Shown: positions 32,796-42,286, counted from the first letter of the stretch. The stretch is DNA of 64,000 nucleotides from Merdimonas faecis (GCF_001754075.1 NZ_MIEH01000018.1:124001-188000), one strand, 5' to 3'. The notes: generated from the letters alone by a model not told the origin. Program-made: numbers and translations.

Positions 32796-34589
32796 TTAGA
32801 TGGCGCGTGTGTATTCTTTCAGCCACTCGCGTTCTTCTTCATTTAGATGTGGAGCCACTATCTCGTATACCTTTGCATGGTAAGCGTTGAGCTGCTCTTT
32901 ATCTTCAGCGCTCAGCATCTCCGGGATAACAGCATCCAGGTCGATGGGTACGTAAGTGATCGGCTCAAAGTAGAGGAACTGTCCGTATTCGTTCTTTTCC
33001 CCTTTGCGTACCACCAGCTCATTTTCGGTGCGGACACCGTGGGAACCTTCGATGTAGATACCAGGCTCATCGGTGATGACAAGGCCCGGCATCAGCGGCT
33101 GTTTCTCGCGGTCGCGGATAGCGCAGCGGAAACCGCAGGGAGCCTCATGGATGTTCATCAGATACCCTACACCGTGTCCGGTGCCATGGTTAAAGTTTTT
33201 ACCCCGTTTCCATGCGGGCATTCTTGCCAGCACGTCCAGGTTGTAACCCGTAGTTCCTTCCAGGAACACGGCGCCTGCCAGGTGCATGTTGCACTGGAGA
33301 ACGGTGGTAAAGTCTTCCTTCATTTCCTGAGTCAGGTTGCCGAAAGCAAAGGTACGGGTGATGTCTGTAGAGCCTTCGATATATCCGCCGCCGGTGTCAG
33401 TCAGGAAAAGACCGTCGGTCACAACAGGGATATTGGTCTCCGGAGTAGCGGCATAGTGTACGATAGCTCCGTGCTCGCCGGATCCGCAGATGGGCTCAAA
33501 GCTCTGCCACAGATATCCTTCCTGCTCCTTGCGGAACTCGTCCAGTTTTTCCGCTGCGCTGATCTCGGTGATCGGCGGCTCTGTCTTTCCTACATTTTTC
33601 TTCAGCCAGTACATAAATCTGGTGACAGCCACGCCGTCTTTTACGTGTGCGCTGATGATGTTCTTAAGTTCCACATCATTTTTTGTTGCTTTCATGACCA
33701 CCGTGGGGTTCATCTCGTCGATGACCTTTGCGGTTTTCGGCAGATTGTTGTAAAGCGCATAATTCAGGCGTGCGGAATCTACCAGGATGGCAGCATCTCC
33801 GGGAAGTGCCTTGACATCCTCATAGATGGCATTGTACGGATGCAGGGAAATCTGATCCTTTGCCAGTTTTTCCTTCATCTCATCGGTCAGCTTGCGCTCG
33901 TCGATGTAGAGCCTCATATCATCCATTGTGATGACAGCATAGGACAGAAGCAGCGGGAAGAATTCAATATCATTTCCACGCAGGTTTGTAATCCAGCAGA
34001 TGTCATCCAGAGCCGCGATCACATGGACATCGGCGCCAGCTTCCTTCATAGCCTCCCGTACTCTTGAAAGCTTGGAAGCAGTGCTCTCTCCGGTATAGGA
34101 CTCATCCAGAGCAAAAGCAGGATCTTCGGAAAGAGCCGGACGGTCCTCCCAGATCTGGTCGATCAGATCCTCAGAATAGTTGATTTGTCCGTTTTTCCTG
34201 GAAACAATCGCTTCATATTCCAGGCCGTCGCCCATGGCGACTACACGTCCGTCAAAGCCAAGCGTGCATCCCTCCGGAAGGGTTTCCTCCAGATATTCCA
34301 GTGTGCCGGGCACGCCGGGTTCTCCCATTTTGAACAGCTTTACACCGCTTCCGCTAAGCTGCTGTTCCGCCTGGATAAAGTAACGTCCGTCGGTCCAAAG
34401 TCCGGCTTCATCCTTTGTGATGACAGCAGTACCGGCAGAACCGGTAAAACCGGTGATAAATGCTCTTGCCTTGAAATGTTCCCCGACATATTCACTCTGG
34501 TGATTATCGTCGGTAGGAACCACGTAGGCATCATAGCCTTTTTCAGCCATCAGGGCACGGAGTGCGCTGATTCTTTCAGGTATGTTCAT
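32796..34589 (-). CDS. Aminopeptidase P family (M24B) protein
   Basis: Metal-dependent enzyme that removes an N-terminal residue before proline. The M24 C-terminal catalytic domain contains the usual metal ligands in DTGGGYIEGSTDITRT, GHGVGYLMNIHE, TDEPGIYIEGSHGVRTEN; the N-terminal creatinase-like domains precede. Length of about 597 residues is that of the long three-domain form (Xaa-Pro aminopeptidase). ATG 34589 is preferred over a start 24 bases earlier because GGAGGAG lies about 9 bases upstream. It stands alone, convergent with the carboxypeptidase gene. Confidence 0.93.
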   Translation of the reverse strand: MNIPERISALRALMAEKGYDAYVVPTDDNHQSEYVGEHFKARAFITGFTGSAGTAVITKDEAGLWTDGRYFIQAEQQLSGSGVKLFKMGEPGVPGTLEYLEETLPEGCTLGFDGRVVAMGDGLEYEAIVSRKNGQINYSEDLIDQIWEDRPALSEDPAFALDESYTGESTASKLSRVREAMKEAGADVHVIAALDDICWITNLRGNDIEFFPLLLSYAVITMDDMRLYIDERKLTDEMKEKLAKDQISLHPYNAIYEDVKALPGDAAILVDSARLNYALYNNLPKTAKVIDEMNPTVVMKATKNDVELKNIISAHVKDGVAVTRFMYWLKKNVGKTEPPITEISAAEKLDEFRKEQEGYLWQSFEPICGSGEHGAIVHYAATPETNIPVVTDGLFLTDTGGGYIEGSTDITRTFAFGNLTQEMKEDFTTVLQCNMHLAGAVFLEGTTGYNLDVLARMPAWKRGKNFNHGTGHGVGYLMNIHEAPCGFRCAIRDREKQPLMPGLVITDEPGIYIEGSHGVRTENELVVRKGEKNEYGQFLYFEPITYVPIDLDAVIPEMLSAEDKEQLNAYHAKVYEIVAPHLNEEEREWLKEYTRAI

Positions 34590-34644
34590 GGTAAATTCTC
34601 CTCCTATATACATTTCATTACCGTAATAGATTTTAACATATCTG

Positions 34645-34674
34645 TTTACAAATGAACAGAAATAATTATATAAT
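34645..34674 (+). promoter_or_regulatory. Promoter of the metallophosphoesterase gene
   Basis: TTTACA (34645-34650), 18-base spacer, TATAAT (34669-34674), 26 bases before the TTG start codon. Confidence 0.5.
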
Positions 34675-34700
34675 TAATCTGAAGAAAGAGGAGAAAGTCA

Positions 34701-35564
34701 TTGCAGATGATCATCATAATTCTAGGCGTCCTGTGCCTGGTGTTTTTTATTGAAAACGCCCGGGAACTCCGGACATTCAGGATCAGGACCTATCGGATAT
34801 TTTCCCATAAACTGAAAGGGATACAAAAGAAAAGAATTGTATTTTTAAGTGATCTCCATAACTGCTCTTATGGAAAAAATAACGGGAGGCTTCTGGCGGC
34901 AGTCCGCAGATCCCGGCCGGATCTGATCCTGATCGGCGGCGATATGCTGGTGCGGAAAAACGGAACTTCCTACGCAAAGACACTTAAGTTTCTTATCCGT
35001 CTTACAGCTATGTGTCCGGTATATTATGCCAACGGCAACCACGAGCAGAAGCTGAAAGAAGAACCGGAGCGTTATGAACAGTCCTATGCGGCATATAAAA
35101 AGCATCTGGAGGAGGCAGGGATCATTTTCCTGGAAAATGAGGCTGTGATCTGGAAGACAGGCAGGGCAAGGATCCGGATCAGCGGTCTGGAGATCCCACT
35201 TTCGGCATATGAAAAACTGGGAAAAAGAAAGCTAAGTGTCCGGCAGATCGAAGATCGGATCGGAAGATCAGATCCCTCCTATCAGATCCTGCTGGCGCAT
35301 AATCCTGCATATGTGCAGCAGTATGAAGCCTGGGGGGCAGATCTTGTTTTGTCCGGCCACGTCCATGGCGGTCTGGTTGGCCTTCCATGGATCGGCGGAG
35401 TCATTTCCCCGGATTTCCGTCTGTTTCCCGCATATTCCGCAGGTATTTACAGGGATCCGAAAACAGATGTAGTAGTAAGCCGCGGCCTGGGCGTCCACTC
35501 TGTGCCCATCCGTTTCATGAACCCGGCGGAGCTGGTGGTGCTTGAACTTAGAGGAGATGATTGA
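34701..35564 (+). CDS. Membrane-anchored metallophosphoesterase (YaeI-like)
   Basis: Calcineurin-like phosphoesterase of about 287 residues with an N-terminal membrane helix (ILGVLCLVFFIENAR). Metal-binding motifs are FLSDLHN, IGGDML, YANGNHE, and LSGHVHGG. The family is annotated as UDP-2,3-diacylglucosamine hydrolase/YaeI-like, but such a lipid A role makes no sense in Gram-positive bacteria, so the substrate is unknown. The TTG at 34701 is favoured because AGAGGAG lies 7 bases upstream; ATG 34707 is possible. Confidence 0.82.
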   Translation: MQMIIIILGVLCLVFFIENARELRTFRIRTYRIFSHKLKGIQKKRIVFLSDLHNCSYGKNNGRLLAAVRRSRPDLILIGGDMLVRKNGTSYAKTLKFLIRLTAMCPVYYANGNHEQKLKEEPERYEQSYAAYKKHLEEAGIIFLENEAVIWKTGRARIRISGLEIPLSAYEKLGKRKLSVRQIEDRIGRSDPSYQILLAHNPAYVQQYEAWGADLVLSGHVHGGLVGLPWIGGVISPDFRLFPAYSAGIYRDPKTDVVVSRGLGVHSVPIRFMNPAELVVLELRGDD

Positions 35565-35597
35565 CAAACCATCCCGCTAAAACCCTAAGGATAGTGC

Positions 35598-35626
35598 TTG
35601 TGAAACCAGAGGAAATCCTGTATAAT
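35598..35626 (+). promoter_or_regulatory. Promoter of scpAB
   Basis: TTGTGA (35598-35603), 17-base spacer, TATAAT (35621-35626), 44 bases before scpA. Confidence 0.6.
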
Positions 35627-35670
35627 AATAAAGTTACGATAACGGACAAGAGTCTGGAAAGAGGAGCGTT

Positions 35671-36423
35671 ATGGGAATTCCGGTAAAGCTGCAGGTGTTT
35701 GAAGGTCCGCTGGATCTTCTTTTACATCTCATTGATAAAAACAAGATAGACATTTACGATATTCCGATCGTAGAAATCACCAGCCAGTATATGGACTACA
35801 TTAAAGCCATGGAAAGTGAAGACTTAAATGTTATGAGCGAATTCCTGGTTATGGCAGCAACCCTTCTGGATATCAAATGCCGGATGCTGCTTCCCAAGGA
35901 AGTGGAGGAAGAAGAGGAAGAGGATCCGAGACAGGAACTGGTCGAACAGCTGCTGGAGTATAAGATGTATAAATACATGTCCTATGAGCTGCGTGACCGT
36001 CAGGTAGAGGGCGAGCAGGTGCTCTATAAGGAACCAACGATTCCTGAGGAAGTGAAGGACTATGAGGAGCCGGTGGATCTTACAGAGCTGCTGGGAGATC
36101 TGACCCTGGCAAAACTGAACCGGATCTTTCAGGATGTGATGAAGCGGCAGGTAGATAAGATCGATCCGGTCCGCAGTAAATTTGGGAAGATTGAAAAGGA
36201 AGAAGTAACACTGCCGGAAAAGCTGGATTATGTCAGTGAATATGCAAAAAAGCACCGAAGGTTCAGTTTCCGGGAACTGTTAAAGAAGCAGACGTCAAAG
36301 ACCCAGCTTGTGGTGACGTTTCTTGCGATTTTGCAGCTGATGAAGGAAGGGACGATCATGATCCGTCAGGAACAGCCTTTTGAGGACATCATGATCGATT
36401 CCAATGTAGAAGGACAAGCGTAG
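35671..36423 (+). CDS. scpA: Segregation and condensation protein A
   Basis: Kleisin subunit that links SMC heads in the bacterial condensin. The N-terminal region VFEGPLDLLLHLIDKNKIDIYDIPI is diagnostic; a long acidic run (EVEEEEEEDPRQEL) sits in the middle, and the C-terminal winged helix (TKTQLVVTFLAILQLMKEG) binds SMC. 250 residues is normal. Ten bases separate it from scpB. Confidence 0.95.
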   Translation: MGIPVKLQVFEGPLDLLLHLIDKNKIDIYDIPIVEITSQYMDYIKAMESEDLNVMSEFLVMAATLLDIKCRMLLPKEVEEEEEEDPRQELVEQLLEYKMYKYMSYELRDRQVEGEQVLYKEPTIPEEVKDYEEPVDLTELLGDLTLAKLNRIFQDVMKRQVDKIDPVRSKFGKIEKEEVTLPEKLDYVSEYAKKHRRFSFRELLKKQTSKTQLVVTFLAILQLMKEGTIMIRQEQPFEDIMIDSNVEGQA

Positions 36424-36433
36424 GAAAGGTAGT

Positions 36434-37012
36434 ATGGATACAGTGGAAATTAAGAAATTGGAAGGAATCATAGAGGCGGTCCTGTTTGCCATGGGTGACT
36501 CGGTGGAGCTTGGACAGATAGCGCTTGCTATTGAGCATGACGAAGAGACCACCCGAAAGATCATACATCAGATGATGGACCGTTACGAAACCGAGGACAG
36601 AGGCATCCGCATTATTGAACTGGAGGATGCTTTTCAGATGTGTACCAAAAAGGAAATGTATGAATACCTGATCCGGGTGGCAAAACAGCCGAAGAAATAT
36701 GTACTGACGGACGTGCTTCTGGAAACACTGTCGATCATAGCCTACAAGCAGCCGGTAACAAAGCTGGAGATTGAGAAGATCAGAGGCGTCAAGTCAGATC
36801 ATGCGGTGAATAAGCTGGTAGAGTATGATCTGGTCTGTGAGGTGGGGCGCCTGGACGCACCGGGAAAGCCTATTTTATTCGGCACTACAGAGGAGTTCCT
36901 GCGAAGGTTCAGCATACAGTCTGCCGATGATCTGCCGACTCTGAATCCGGAGCAGGTGGAAAACTTTAAGGAAGAGGCAGAAGAAGAGATCCAGTTAAAG
37001 CTGGATATCTAA
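36434..37012 (+). CDS. scpB: Segregation and condensation protein B
   Basis: Second accessory protein of the SMC complex, made of two winged-helix domains. Signature: KKLEGIIEAVLFAMGDSV-like start, ETLSIIAYKQPVTKLEIEKI and RGVKSDHAVNKL, then LGTTEEFL-type motif FGTTEEFLRRF. 192 residues. Encoded right behind scpA. The following 90 bases hold nothing recognisable before the next signal-peptide protein. Confidence 0.95.
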   Translation: MDTVEIKKLEGIIEAVLFAMGDSVELGQIALAIEHDEETTRKIIHQMMDRYETEDRGIRIIELEDAFQMCTKKEMYEYLIRVAKQPKKYVLTDVLLETLSIIAYKQPVTKLEIEKIRGVKSDHAVNKLVEYDLVCEVGRLDAPGKPILFGTTEEFLRRFSIQSADDLPTLNPEQVENFKEEAEEEIQLKLDI

Positions 37013-37102
37013 ACGGGATTTACATACCGGATATCAAAAGAAAGGAATAGCTGTACCACAGGATGCATATAGTGAGATAAGGCAAAGGTTTGTGGTGCTG
37101 CT

Positions 37103-38311
37103 ATGAAATGGAAAAAACAGATCATATATATGACAGGGACCATCCTGCTCCTTTTGGGAAATATCCGCCTGCCCGTGCAGGCAGAGGAGGCGCCGGAGGA
37201 ACCCGAAGATTTATACGCCCGGTCAGCGGTTTTGATGGATGCTGACAGTGGGCGTGTTTTATTTGGAAAAGAAGAACATGTCATACGCCCCATGGCCAGC
37301 ACCACCAAAATCATGACATGTATCCTGGCGCTGGAAGAGATGGAGAAAGGACAGACGGCCACGGTGTCTCAGAATGCCGCACGCCAGCCCAAGGTGCGGC
37401 TGGGAGTGCAGGAAGGAGAAGAATATTACCTGGAGGACCTTCTGTATGCGCTGATGCTGGAATCCTACAATGACAGTGCAGTGGTCATTGCCGAAGAAAT
37501 CTCCGGGAGCGTGGAGGACTTCGCAGATCAGATGAATGAAAAGGCGGCGGCGCTTGGCTGTACGGATACGCATTTTGTGACTCCAAACGGGCTGGACGGA
37601 GAAGACGAAGAAGGGATTCATTCTACTACGGCGAAGGACCTGGCCAGGATCATGCGGTACTGTATCATGGAATCTCCCAAAAGGGAGGCCTTTCTTGAGG
37701 TTACCCGGACGAAGGAGTACAGCTTCACAGATGTAGAGGGGAAGCGCAGCTTTTCCTGCAGCAACCATAATGCATTTCTGGATATGATGGATGGGGCCTT
37801 AAGCGGGAAGACCGGGTTTACTGCCGATGCCGGCTATTGCTATGTAGGGGCGCTGAGACAGGGGGAGAGGACTTTTATCGTGGCCCTCTTAGCCTGCGGG
37901 TGGCCGAACAACAAGAATTATAAATGGACAGATACCAGGAAGCTTATGGAATACGGGCTTAATAATTATGAATACCACAAGATAGAGCCAGAAACTGACG
38001 TCCTGGAGATCCCGGTAGAAAAGGGAGTGGATGATAAGGATCCCTATCAAAAAACAACCACTGTCCGGGCAGCGGTAAAAGAGTCAGAGCCGCTGAGTCT
38101 TCTGATGCGTGGGGATGAGAAGATAGAGAAAAAGACAGAGCTTCCCAAGACGCTGGCAGCGCCGGTTAAGAAGGGGCAGAAGGTGGGAAAGATGATCTGT
38201 CTGATGGAGGGGGAAGAAGTAGGGCGGTTTGAAATATGGGCGCTGGAGGACGTGAGGAGATATGGTTTTGGGACTGCATTTCATAGTGCAGCCAGAAAGT
38301 TATTACTATAG
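37103..38311 (+). CDS. D-alanyl-D-alanine carboxypeptidase (DacF/DacB-like)
   Basis: Second S11-family carboxypeptidase of the window, 402 residues. Signal peptide MKWKKQIIYMTGTILLLLGN; active-site STTK (Ser66), SYN in ESYNDSA, and KTG in GKTGFT. It lacks the acidic spacer of the protein at 31323. scpA-scpB-dacF is a common clostridial and bacillar order, and the DacF homologue in B. subtilis works in spore cortex maturation; that role is inferred here. The ribosome binding site is weak (AAAGGTTTGTGG, 11 bases upstream). Confidence 0.9.
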   Translation: MKWKKQIIYMTGTILLLLGNIRLPVQAEEAPEEPEDLYARSAVLMDADSGRVLFGKEEHVIRPMASTTKIMTCILALEEMEKGQTATVSQNAARQPKVRLGVQEGEEYYLEDLLYALMLESYNDSAVVIAEEISGSVEDFADQMNEKAAALGCTDTHFVTPNGLDGEDEEGIHSTTAKDLARIMRYCIMESPKREAFLEVTRTKEYSFTDVEGKRSFSCSNHNAFLDMMDGALSGKTGFTADAGYCYVGALRQGERTFIVALLACGWPNNKNYKWTDTRKLMEYGLNNYEYHKIEPETDVLEIPVEKGVDDKDPYQKTTTVRAAVKESEPLSLLMRGDEKIEKKTELPKTLAAPVKKGQKVGKMICLMEGEEVGRFEIWALEDVRRYGFGTAFHSAARKLLL

Positions 38312-38404
38312 AAGAGGTCATTTTGTTCACATTTTTCTTTCCCATCACTCTGTGGCGGTATATAATGAAGAGCAGGATTGAATACATATCGGGAGGATGA
38401 AAGG

Positions 38405-39319
38405 ATGAAAAAGCTAAAGAAGCTGGTAGCTATCCAGCCGGTGTCTCTTTTGCCGGAGACAAGAGAGAAGATAAAGGAATACTGTGAGGAAGCGGTATTT
38501 TATGATACGGTTCCGGAAAGCGACGCCGAGATTACAGAGCGGATCGGGGATGCGGACGGCATCTTTGTCAGCTATACGCATAAGATCGGGGAAAACGTAT
38601 TGAAGGACTGCAAGGATGTGCGCTATATCGGCATGTGCTGCAGCCTGTACTCAGAAGCGAGCTCCAATGTGGATCTTGCCTATGCCAGAGCCCGCGGAAT
38701 TAAGGTGACAGGAATCCGGGATTATGGCGACGCCGGGGTAGCAGAGTATGTGACGGCAAATCTGATCCGCAGACTGGGCGGAGACGATGGATTCCCGCCT
38801 CTTTTCGGAGAGATTTCAGAAATTACCGGAGTCAGAGTGGGGATCCTTGGCATGGGAGCAAGCGCGAAAGCGGTGGCAGCAGGACTTGCGGCCTTCCATG
38901 CAGATATCCGCTATTACAGCAGGAGCAGAAAGCCGGAACTGGAAGAAGAGAAGGGATATCGCTATCAGGAGCTTCCTGATCTTCTGCGGGAGTGCGACGT
39001 GATCTGCAGCTGCTTAAGCAAGAATGTGGTGCTGCTTGGCGAAGAGGAGTTTCAGATCATGGGCCCGGGGAAGGTGTTGTTTAATACCGCCCTTAGTCCC
39101 TGTTTCGAGGAGGAGGCAATAAAGAAGTGGCTGGATCAGGAGAACACCTGGTATTTCTGCGATACGCTGATGGGGCTGGGAGACGAATCCCTTCTTAAGA
39201 ATAACCATGCAGTATGCCTGAAGCGCTCCTCCGGAATGACACGCCAGGCGGTAGAGCGGCTGAACCAGAAGGTTCTTGACAATCTGGGAAACTATTGTAT
39301 GGAGCAGAAAGCTTTGTAA
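38405..39319 (+). CDS. D-isomer-specific 2-hydroxyacid dehydrogenase-like protein
   Basis: NAD(P)-dependent oxidoreductase fold of about 304 residues. The Rossmann motif is VRVGILGMGASAKAVAAGL with a preceding IRDYGDAGVAEYV helix typical of the family, but the C-terminal catalytic His-Glu pair is not clearly recognisable, and the substrate is unknown. ATG 38405 has GGGAGGATGAAAGG upstream. The following gene begins 20 bases later, so both may be cotranscribed. Confidence 0.8.
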   Translation: MKKLKKLVAIQPVSLLPETREKIKEYCEEAVFYDTVPESDAEITERIGDADGIFVSYTHKIGENVLKDCKDVRYIGMCCSLYSEASSNVDLAYARARGIKVTGIRDYGDAGVAEYVTANLIRRLGGDDGFPPLFGEISEITGVRVGILGMGASAKAVAAGLAAFHADIRYYSRSRKPELEEEKGYRYQELPDLLRECDVICSCLSKNVVLLGEEEFQIMGPGKVLFNTALSPCFEEEAIKKWLDQENTWYFCDTLMGLGDESLLKNNHAVCLKRSSGMTRQAVERLNQKVLDNLGNYCMEQKAL

Positions 39320-39339
39320 AGAAAAGGAGAATATCTACG

Positions 39340-39807
39340 ATGTCTATTGAAAAAGTGAAGGAATATTTCCGGCAGTACGGAATGGAAGACCGGGTCTGGG
39401 AAAAGGAACACTCCAGCGCAACGGTGGAAGAAGCGGCCGAAGCCCTTGGATGCGAGCCGCAGAGGATCGCAAAGACGCTGTCCTTCCAGGCAGGAGATCG
39501 TGTGGTGCTGGTGGTGACGGCAGGCGACCGAAAGATTGATAATAAAAAGTACCGGGAGCAGTTTGGCTGCAAGGCAAAAATGCTCAAATTTGAAGAAGTG
39601 GAAGACCTGGTGGGACATGCAGTGGGCGGTGTCTGCCCATTTGCTGTCAAGGAGGGGGTTGAAGTCTATCTGGATGAGTCCCTGAAGCGTTTTGAAACGG
39701 TATTCCCGGCAGCTGGCAGCAGCAACAGTATGATCGAGCTTAGCATTGAAGAGCTGGAGCGATACAGCCATAGCCTCCAGTGGGTGGATGTATGTAAAGA
39801 AAGTTAG
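39340..39807 (+). CDS. YbaK/EbsC-family aminoacyl-tRNA deacylase-like protein
   Basis: Editing-domain protein of about 155 residues, related to YbaK and ProX, which hydrolyse mischarged Cys-tRNA-Pro or Ala-tRNA-Pro in trans. Markers are EHSSATVEEAAEALGCEPQRIAKTL, KKYREQFGCKAKML, VGHAVGGVCPFAV and ELSIEELERY. ATG 39340 follows AAAAGGAGAATATCTACG, a good site; the upstream frame is discarded. Its neighbours do not indicate which tRNA is the target. Confidence 0.85.
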   Translation: MSIEKVKEYFRQYGMEDRVWEKEHSSATVEEAAEALGCEPQRIAKTLSFQAGDRVVLVVTAGDRKIDNKKYREQFGCKAKMLKFEEVEDLVGHAVGGVCPFAVKEGVEVYLDESLKRFETVFPAAGSSNSMIELSIEELERYSHSLQWVDVCKES

Positions 39808-39932
39808 GATTGTACAATCAAACCGCATAATAAGAGAAGAAATCCATCAAAAAGAGCAGTATAATCATCAAAGGGTTAAATGCAGCATCAGAAAACTGCG
39901 TAAGGGAAAAAGAAAAGATGGAGGAACGGGCA

Positions 39933-41609
39933 GTGAAAAAACAGTGGTGGAAAGAAAAGGTTGTCTATCAGATCTATCCAAAAAGCTTTAAGGACAGCAA
40001 TGGAGACGGCATAGGTGATTTGAAGGGGATTTTGGAAAAGCTCCCATATCTGAAAAATCTCGGAATTGATATGGTATGGCTGTCACCGGTTTACCAGTCG
40101 CCTTTTATCGATCAGGGATATGATATTTCTGACTATTACAAGATCTCTGAGGTATTCGGTACCATGGAGGATTTTGACACTTTGCTTGCCGAGGCAAAGA
40201 AGCTGGGGATCGGTATAGTGATGGATCTGGTGATTAATCACTGCTCCAGTGAACACGAGTGGTTCCAGAAAGCGCTCAAGGATCCTTATGGAGAATATGC
40301 GGGATATTTTTATTTTGAAAAGGGAAAAGACGGGAATCCGCCCAGCAACTACCGGTCTTATTTTGGCGGAAGCGCCTGGGAGAAGGTACCGGGAACGGAC
40401 CTTTATTATCTCCATATGTTTGCAAAAGAACAGCCGGATCTGAACTGGGAGAACCCAAAAGTAAAAAAAGAGCTGTTCGATATGATCAACTGGTGGCTGG
40501 ACAAGGGGATTGCCGGATTCCGGATCGATGCGATCATCAACATCAAAAAAGACGTCAATTTCCCAAGCTACGAGCCGGACGGACCGGACGGCATGTGTGC
40601 CTGCACGGCCATGGTGGAACGGGTAGACGGTATCGGAGAGCTTCTGGGAGAATTGAAAAGGGAGACATTTGCAAAGAGAGATACATTTACCGTAGGAGAG
40701 GTCTTTAATCTGAAAGAGGGAGCTCTGGAGGAGTTTGTAGGAGAGAACGGCTATTTTTCCAGTATGTTTGACTTCGCACCCCATATGCTGACAGAAGGGC
40801 AGAATGGATGGTATGATACCAGGGAAGTAACATTTCTGGAGTGGAAAAAGACGATCATTCAGTCTCAGATGGAATGTCAGGGAAAGGCGTTTTTAAGTAA
40901 TATTATCGAGAATCACGACGAGCCAAGAGGCGCAAGCCGCTATCTGCCAGAATACGCACAGAATCCGGACGGTATAAAGATGCTGGGCTGTGTCAGTGTC
41001 CTGCTCAGGGGGATACCCTTTATTTATCAGGGACAGGAAATTGGCATGACCAATTGCCAGATGGACAGTATTGAAGATTACGATGACATTGATACTTATC
41101 ATCAGTACCGGGAGGCAAGGGAAGCAGGGCTGTCTGACAAAGAAGCGCTGGAGGCTTGTTACAGATTCAGCCGTGATAATGCAAGAACTCCCATGCAGTG
41201 GGATGCCGGTGAAAATGCCGGATTTACGAAAGGGACGCCCTGGCTTCGTGTTAATGAAAATTACCGAATGGTCAACGTGGCGGACCAGGAGAAGGATCCG
41301 GGATCTGTCCTTCATTTTTACCGGAAGCTGATCGCTCTTCGTAAGTCTGAAGAGTGGAAAAATGTTTTTGTGTATGGAGAGTTTCTTCCGCTTTTTGAAG
41401 AAGACGAGAGCCTGTTTGCATATGCAAGAACAGACGGAGAGAAAAAAGCAGTTATACTGGCAAACTTCGGAAAGGAAGAGATGACGGTAAAGTTTTCGGA
41501 AAATCTTGGCAAGGTCCTTCTGGCAAATATGTACCGTCCGCAACAGATTAACGCCCGGGAAGTGGTCCTGGAACCCTGTGAAGTGCTGGTATGCCAGGTG
41601 TGTGAATAG
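39933..41609 (+). CDS. GH13 alpha-glucosidase (oligo-1,6-glucosidase-like)
   Basis: Cytoplasmic glycoside hydrolase acting on alpha-glucosidic bonds of short maltose or isomaltose oligosaccharides. Catalytic residues: nucleophile Asp199 (GFRIDAI), acid Glu256 (TVGEV) and Asp329 (IENHDEPR); the calcium-type DSNGDGIGDLKGI loop is in the N-terminal barrel. GTG 39933 is the likely start, with GGAGG 8 bases upstream; the ATG 39918 has no good site. About 558 residues. The acetyltransferase gene begins 15 bases after, making an operon for sugar use. Confidence 0.92.
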   Translation: MKKQWWKEKVVYQIYPKSFKDSNGDGIGDLKGILEKLPYLKNLGIDMVWLSPVYQSPFIDQGYDISDYYKISEVFGTMEDFDTLLAEAKKLGIGIVMDLVINHCSSEHEWFQKALKDPYGEYAGYFYFEKGKDGNPPSNYRSYFGGSAWEKVPGTDLYYLHMFAKEQPDLNWENPKVKKELFDMINWWLDKGIAGFRIDAIINIKKDVNFPSYEPDGPDGMCACTAMVERVDGIGELLGELKRETFAKRDTFTVGEVFNLKEGALEEFVGENGYFSSMFDFAPHMLTEGQNGWYDTREVTFLEWKKTIIQSQMECQGKAFLSNIIENHDEPRGASRYLPEYAQNPDGIKMLGCVSVLLRGIPFIYQGQEIGMTNCQMDSIEDYDDIDTYHQYREAREAGLSDKEALEACYRFSRDNARTPMQWDAGENAGFTKGTPWLRVNENYRMVNVADQEKDPGSVLHFYRKLIALRKSEEWKNVFVYGEFLPLFEEDESLFAYARTDGEKKAVILANFGKEEMTVKFSENLGKVLLANMYRPQQINAREVVLEPCEVLVCQVCE

Positions 41610-41624
41610 AAAGGAATGGAACGT

Positions 41625-42242
41625 ATGACAGACAAGGAACTGATGCTGAAAGGAGAACTGTATATTCCCGCAAATGACCCGCAGCTGGCAAAGGACTGTG
41701 CCCGCTCCCGGAGGATCACCCGTCTTTTTAATGCAACGACGGAAGCGGATCTGGATACCCGCGAGGAATTGATCCGGGAGCTTTTTGGAGGGACCGGGGA
41801 ACATTTTTACATTGAACCGCCGTTTCGGTGTGATTATGGCTCCAATATTTATATCGGTGAAAATTTTTATACAAATTTTGACTGCATCATACTGGATGTC
41901 TGTGAGGTCCATATCGGAGACAATGTGATGTTCGGCCCCAGAGTCTGTGTTTATACGGCGGGCCATCCCATCGATCCGGGAGTACGCGCAGAGGCTCTGG
42001 AGTTTGGAAAGCCGGTAACCATCGGAAATAATGTATGGGTCGGCGGAAATGTAGTCATCAACCCGGGTCTTACCATTGGAGATAACGTGGTGATCGGATC
42101 CGGATCCGTGGTGACGCGGGACATTCCGGATGGCGTGGTGGCAGCAGGAAATCCCTGCCGGGTACTCAGAAAAGTCACGGAGGAAGACCGGAAATATTGG
42201 GAGGCAGAACGGGAAAAATATGATCAGACCATGAATGGATAG
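41625..42242 (+). CDS. Sugar O-acetyltransferase (Maa/LacA-like)
   Basis: Acetylates maltose or galactosides using acetyl-CoA; left-handed beta-helix of hexapeptide repeats. Visible: LMLKGELYIPANDPQL at the N-terminus, FRCDYGSNIYIGENFYTNFD, VMFGPRVCVYTAGHPIDP (His is catalytic), IGNNVWVGGNVVINPGL, and IGSGSVVTRDIPDGVVAAGNP. ATG 41625 is chosen because AAGGA stands 10 bases before it; ATG 41616 is too close to that site. Its partner is the glucosidase upstream. Confidence 0.92.
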   Translation: MTDKELMLKGELYIPANDPQLAKDCARSRRITRLFNATTEADLDTREELIRELFGGTGEHFYIEPPFRCDYGSNIYIGENFYTNFDCIILDVCEVHIGDNVMFGPRVCVYTAGHPIDPGVRAEALEFGKPVTIGNNVWVGGNVVINPGLTIGDNVVIGSGSVVTRDIPDGVVAAGNPCRVLRKVTEEDRKYWEAEREKYDQTMNG

Positions 42243-42286
42243 AAAGCTCCGGCAGATGTTTTTGGATAGCATCTGCCGGAGCTTTT
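42243..42286 (+). terminator. Intrinsic terminator after the acetyltransferase
   Basis: AAAGCTCCGGCAGATG pairs with CATCTGCCGGAGCTTT, a 16-bp stem starting on the base after the stop codon, followed by TTTG. The remaining 200 bases before recA contain two small hairpins (GGCGG/CCGCC at 42387-42402 and TGCC/GGCA at 42413-42424) but no gene. Confidence 0.8.

Noticed and set aside
32635-32796. Replication origin at the DnaA-box group
   Set aside because: Only three boxes, no long AT-rich unwinding element, and no dnaA/dnaN/rpmH neighbourhood.
32847-34067. 406-codon + strand frame opposite the aminopeptidase gene
   Set aside because: Antisense to a clear M24 peptidase; no motif and no ribosome binding site of note.
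40893-42272. 459-codon open frame on the - strand across the glucosidase and acetyltransferase genes
   Set aside because: It is fully antisense to two well-supported genes, has no recognisable domain, and its residue content looks like a shadow frame rich in His, Arg and Cys.
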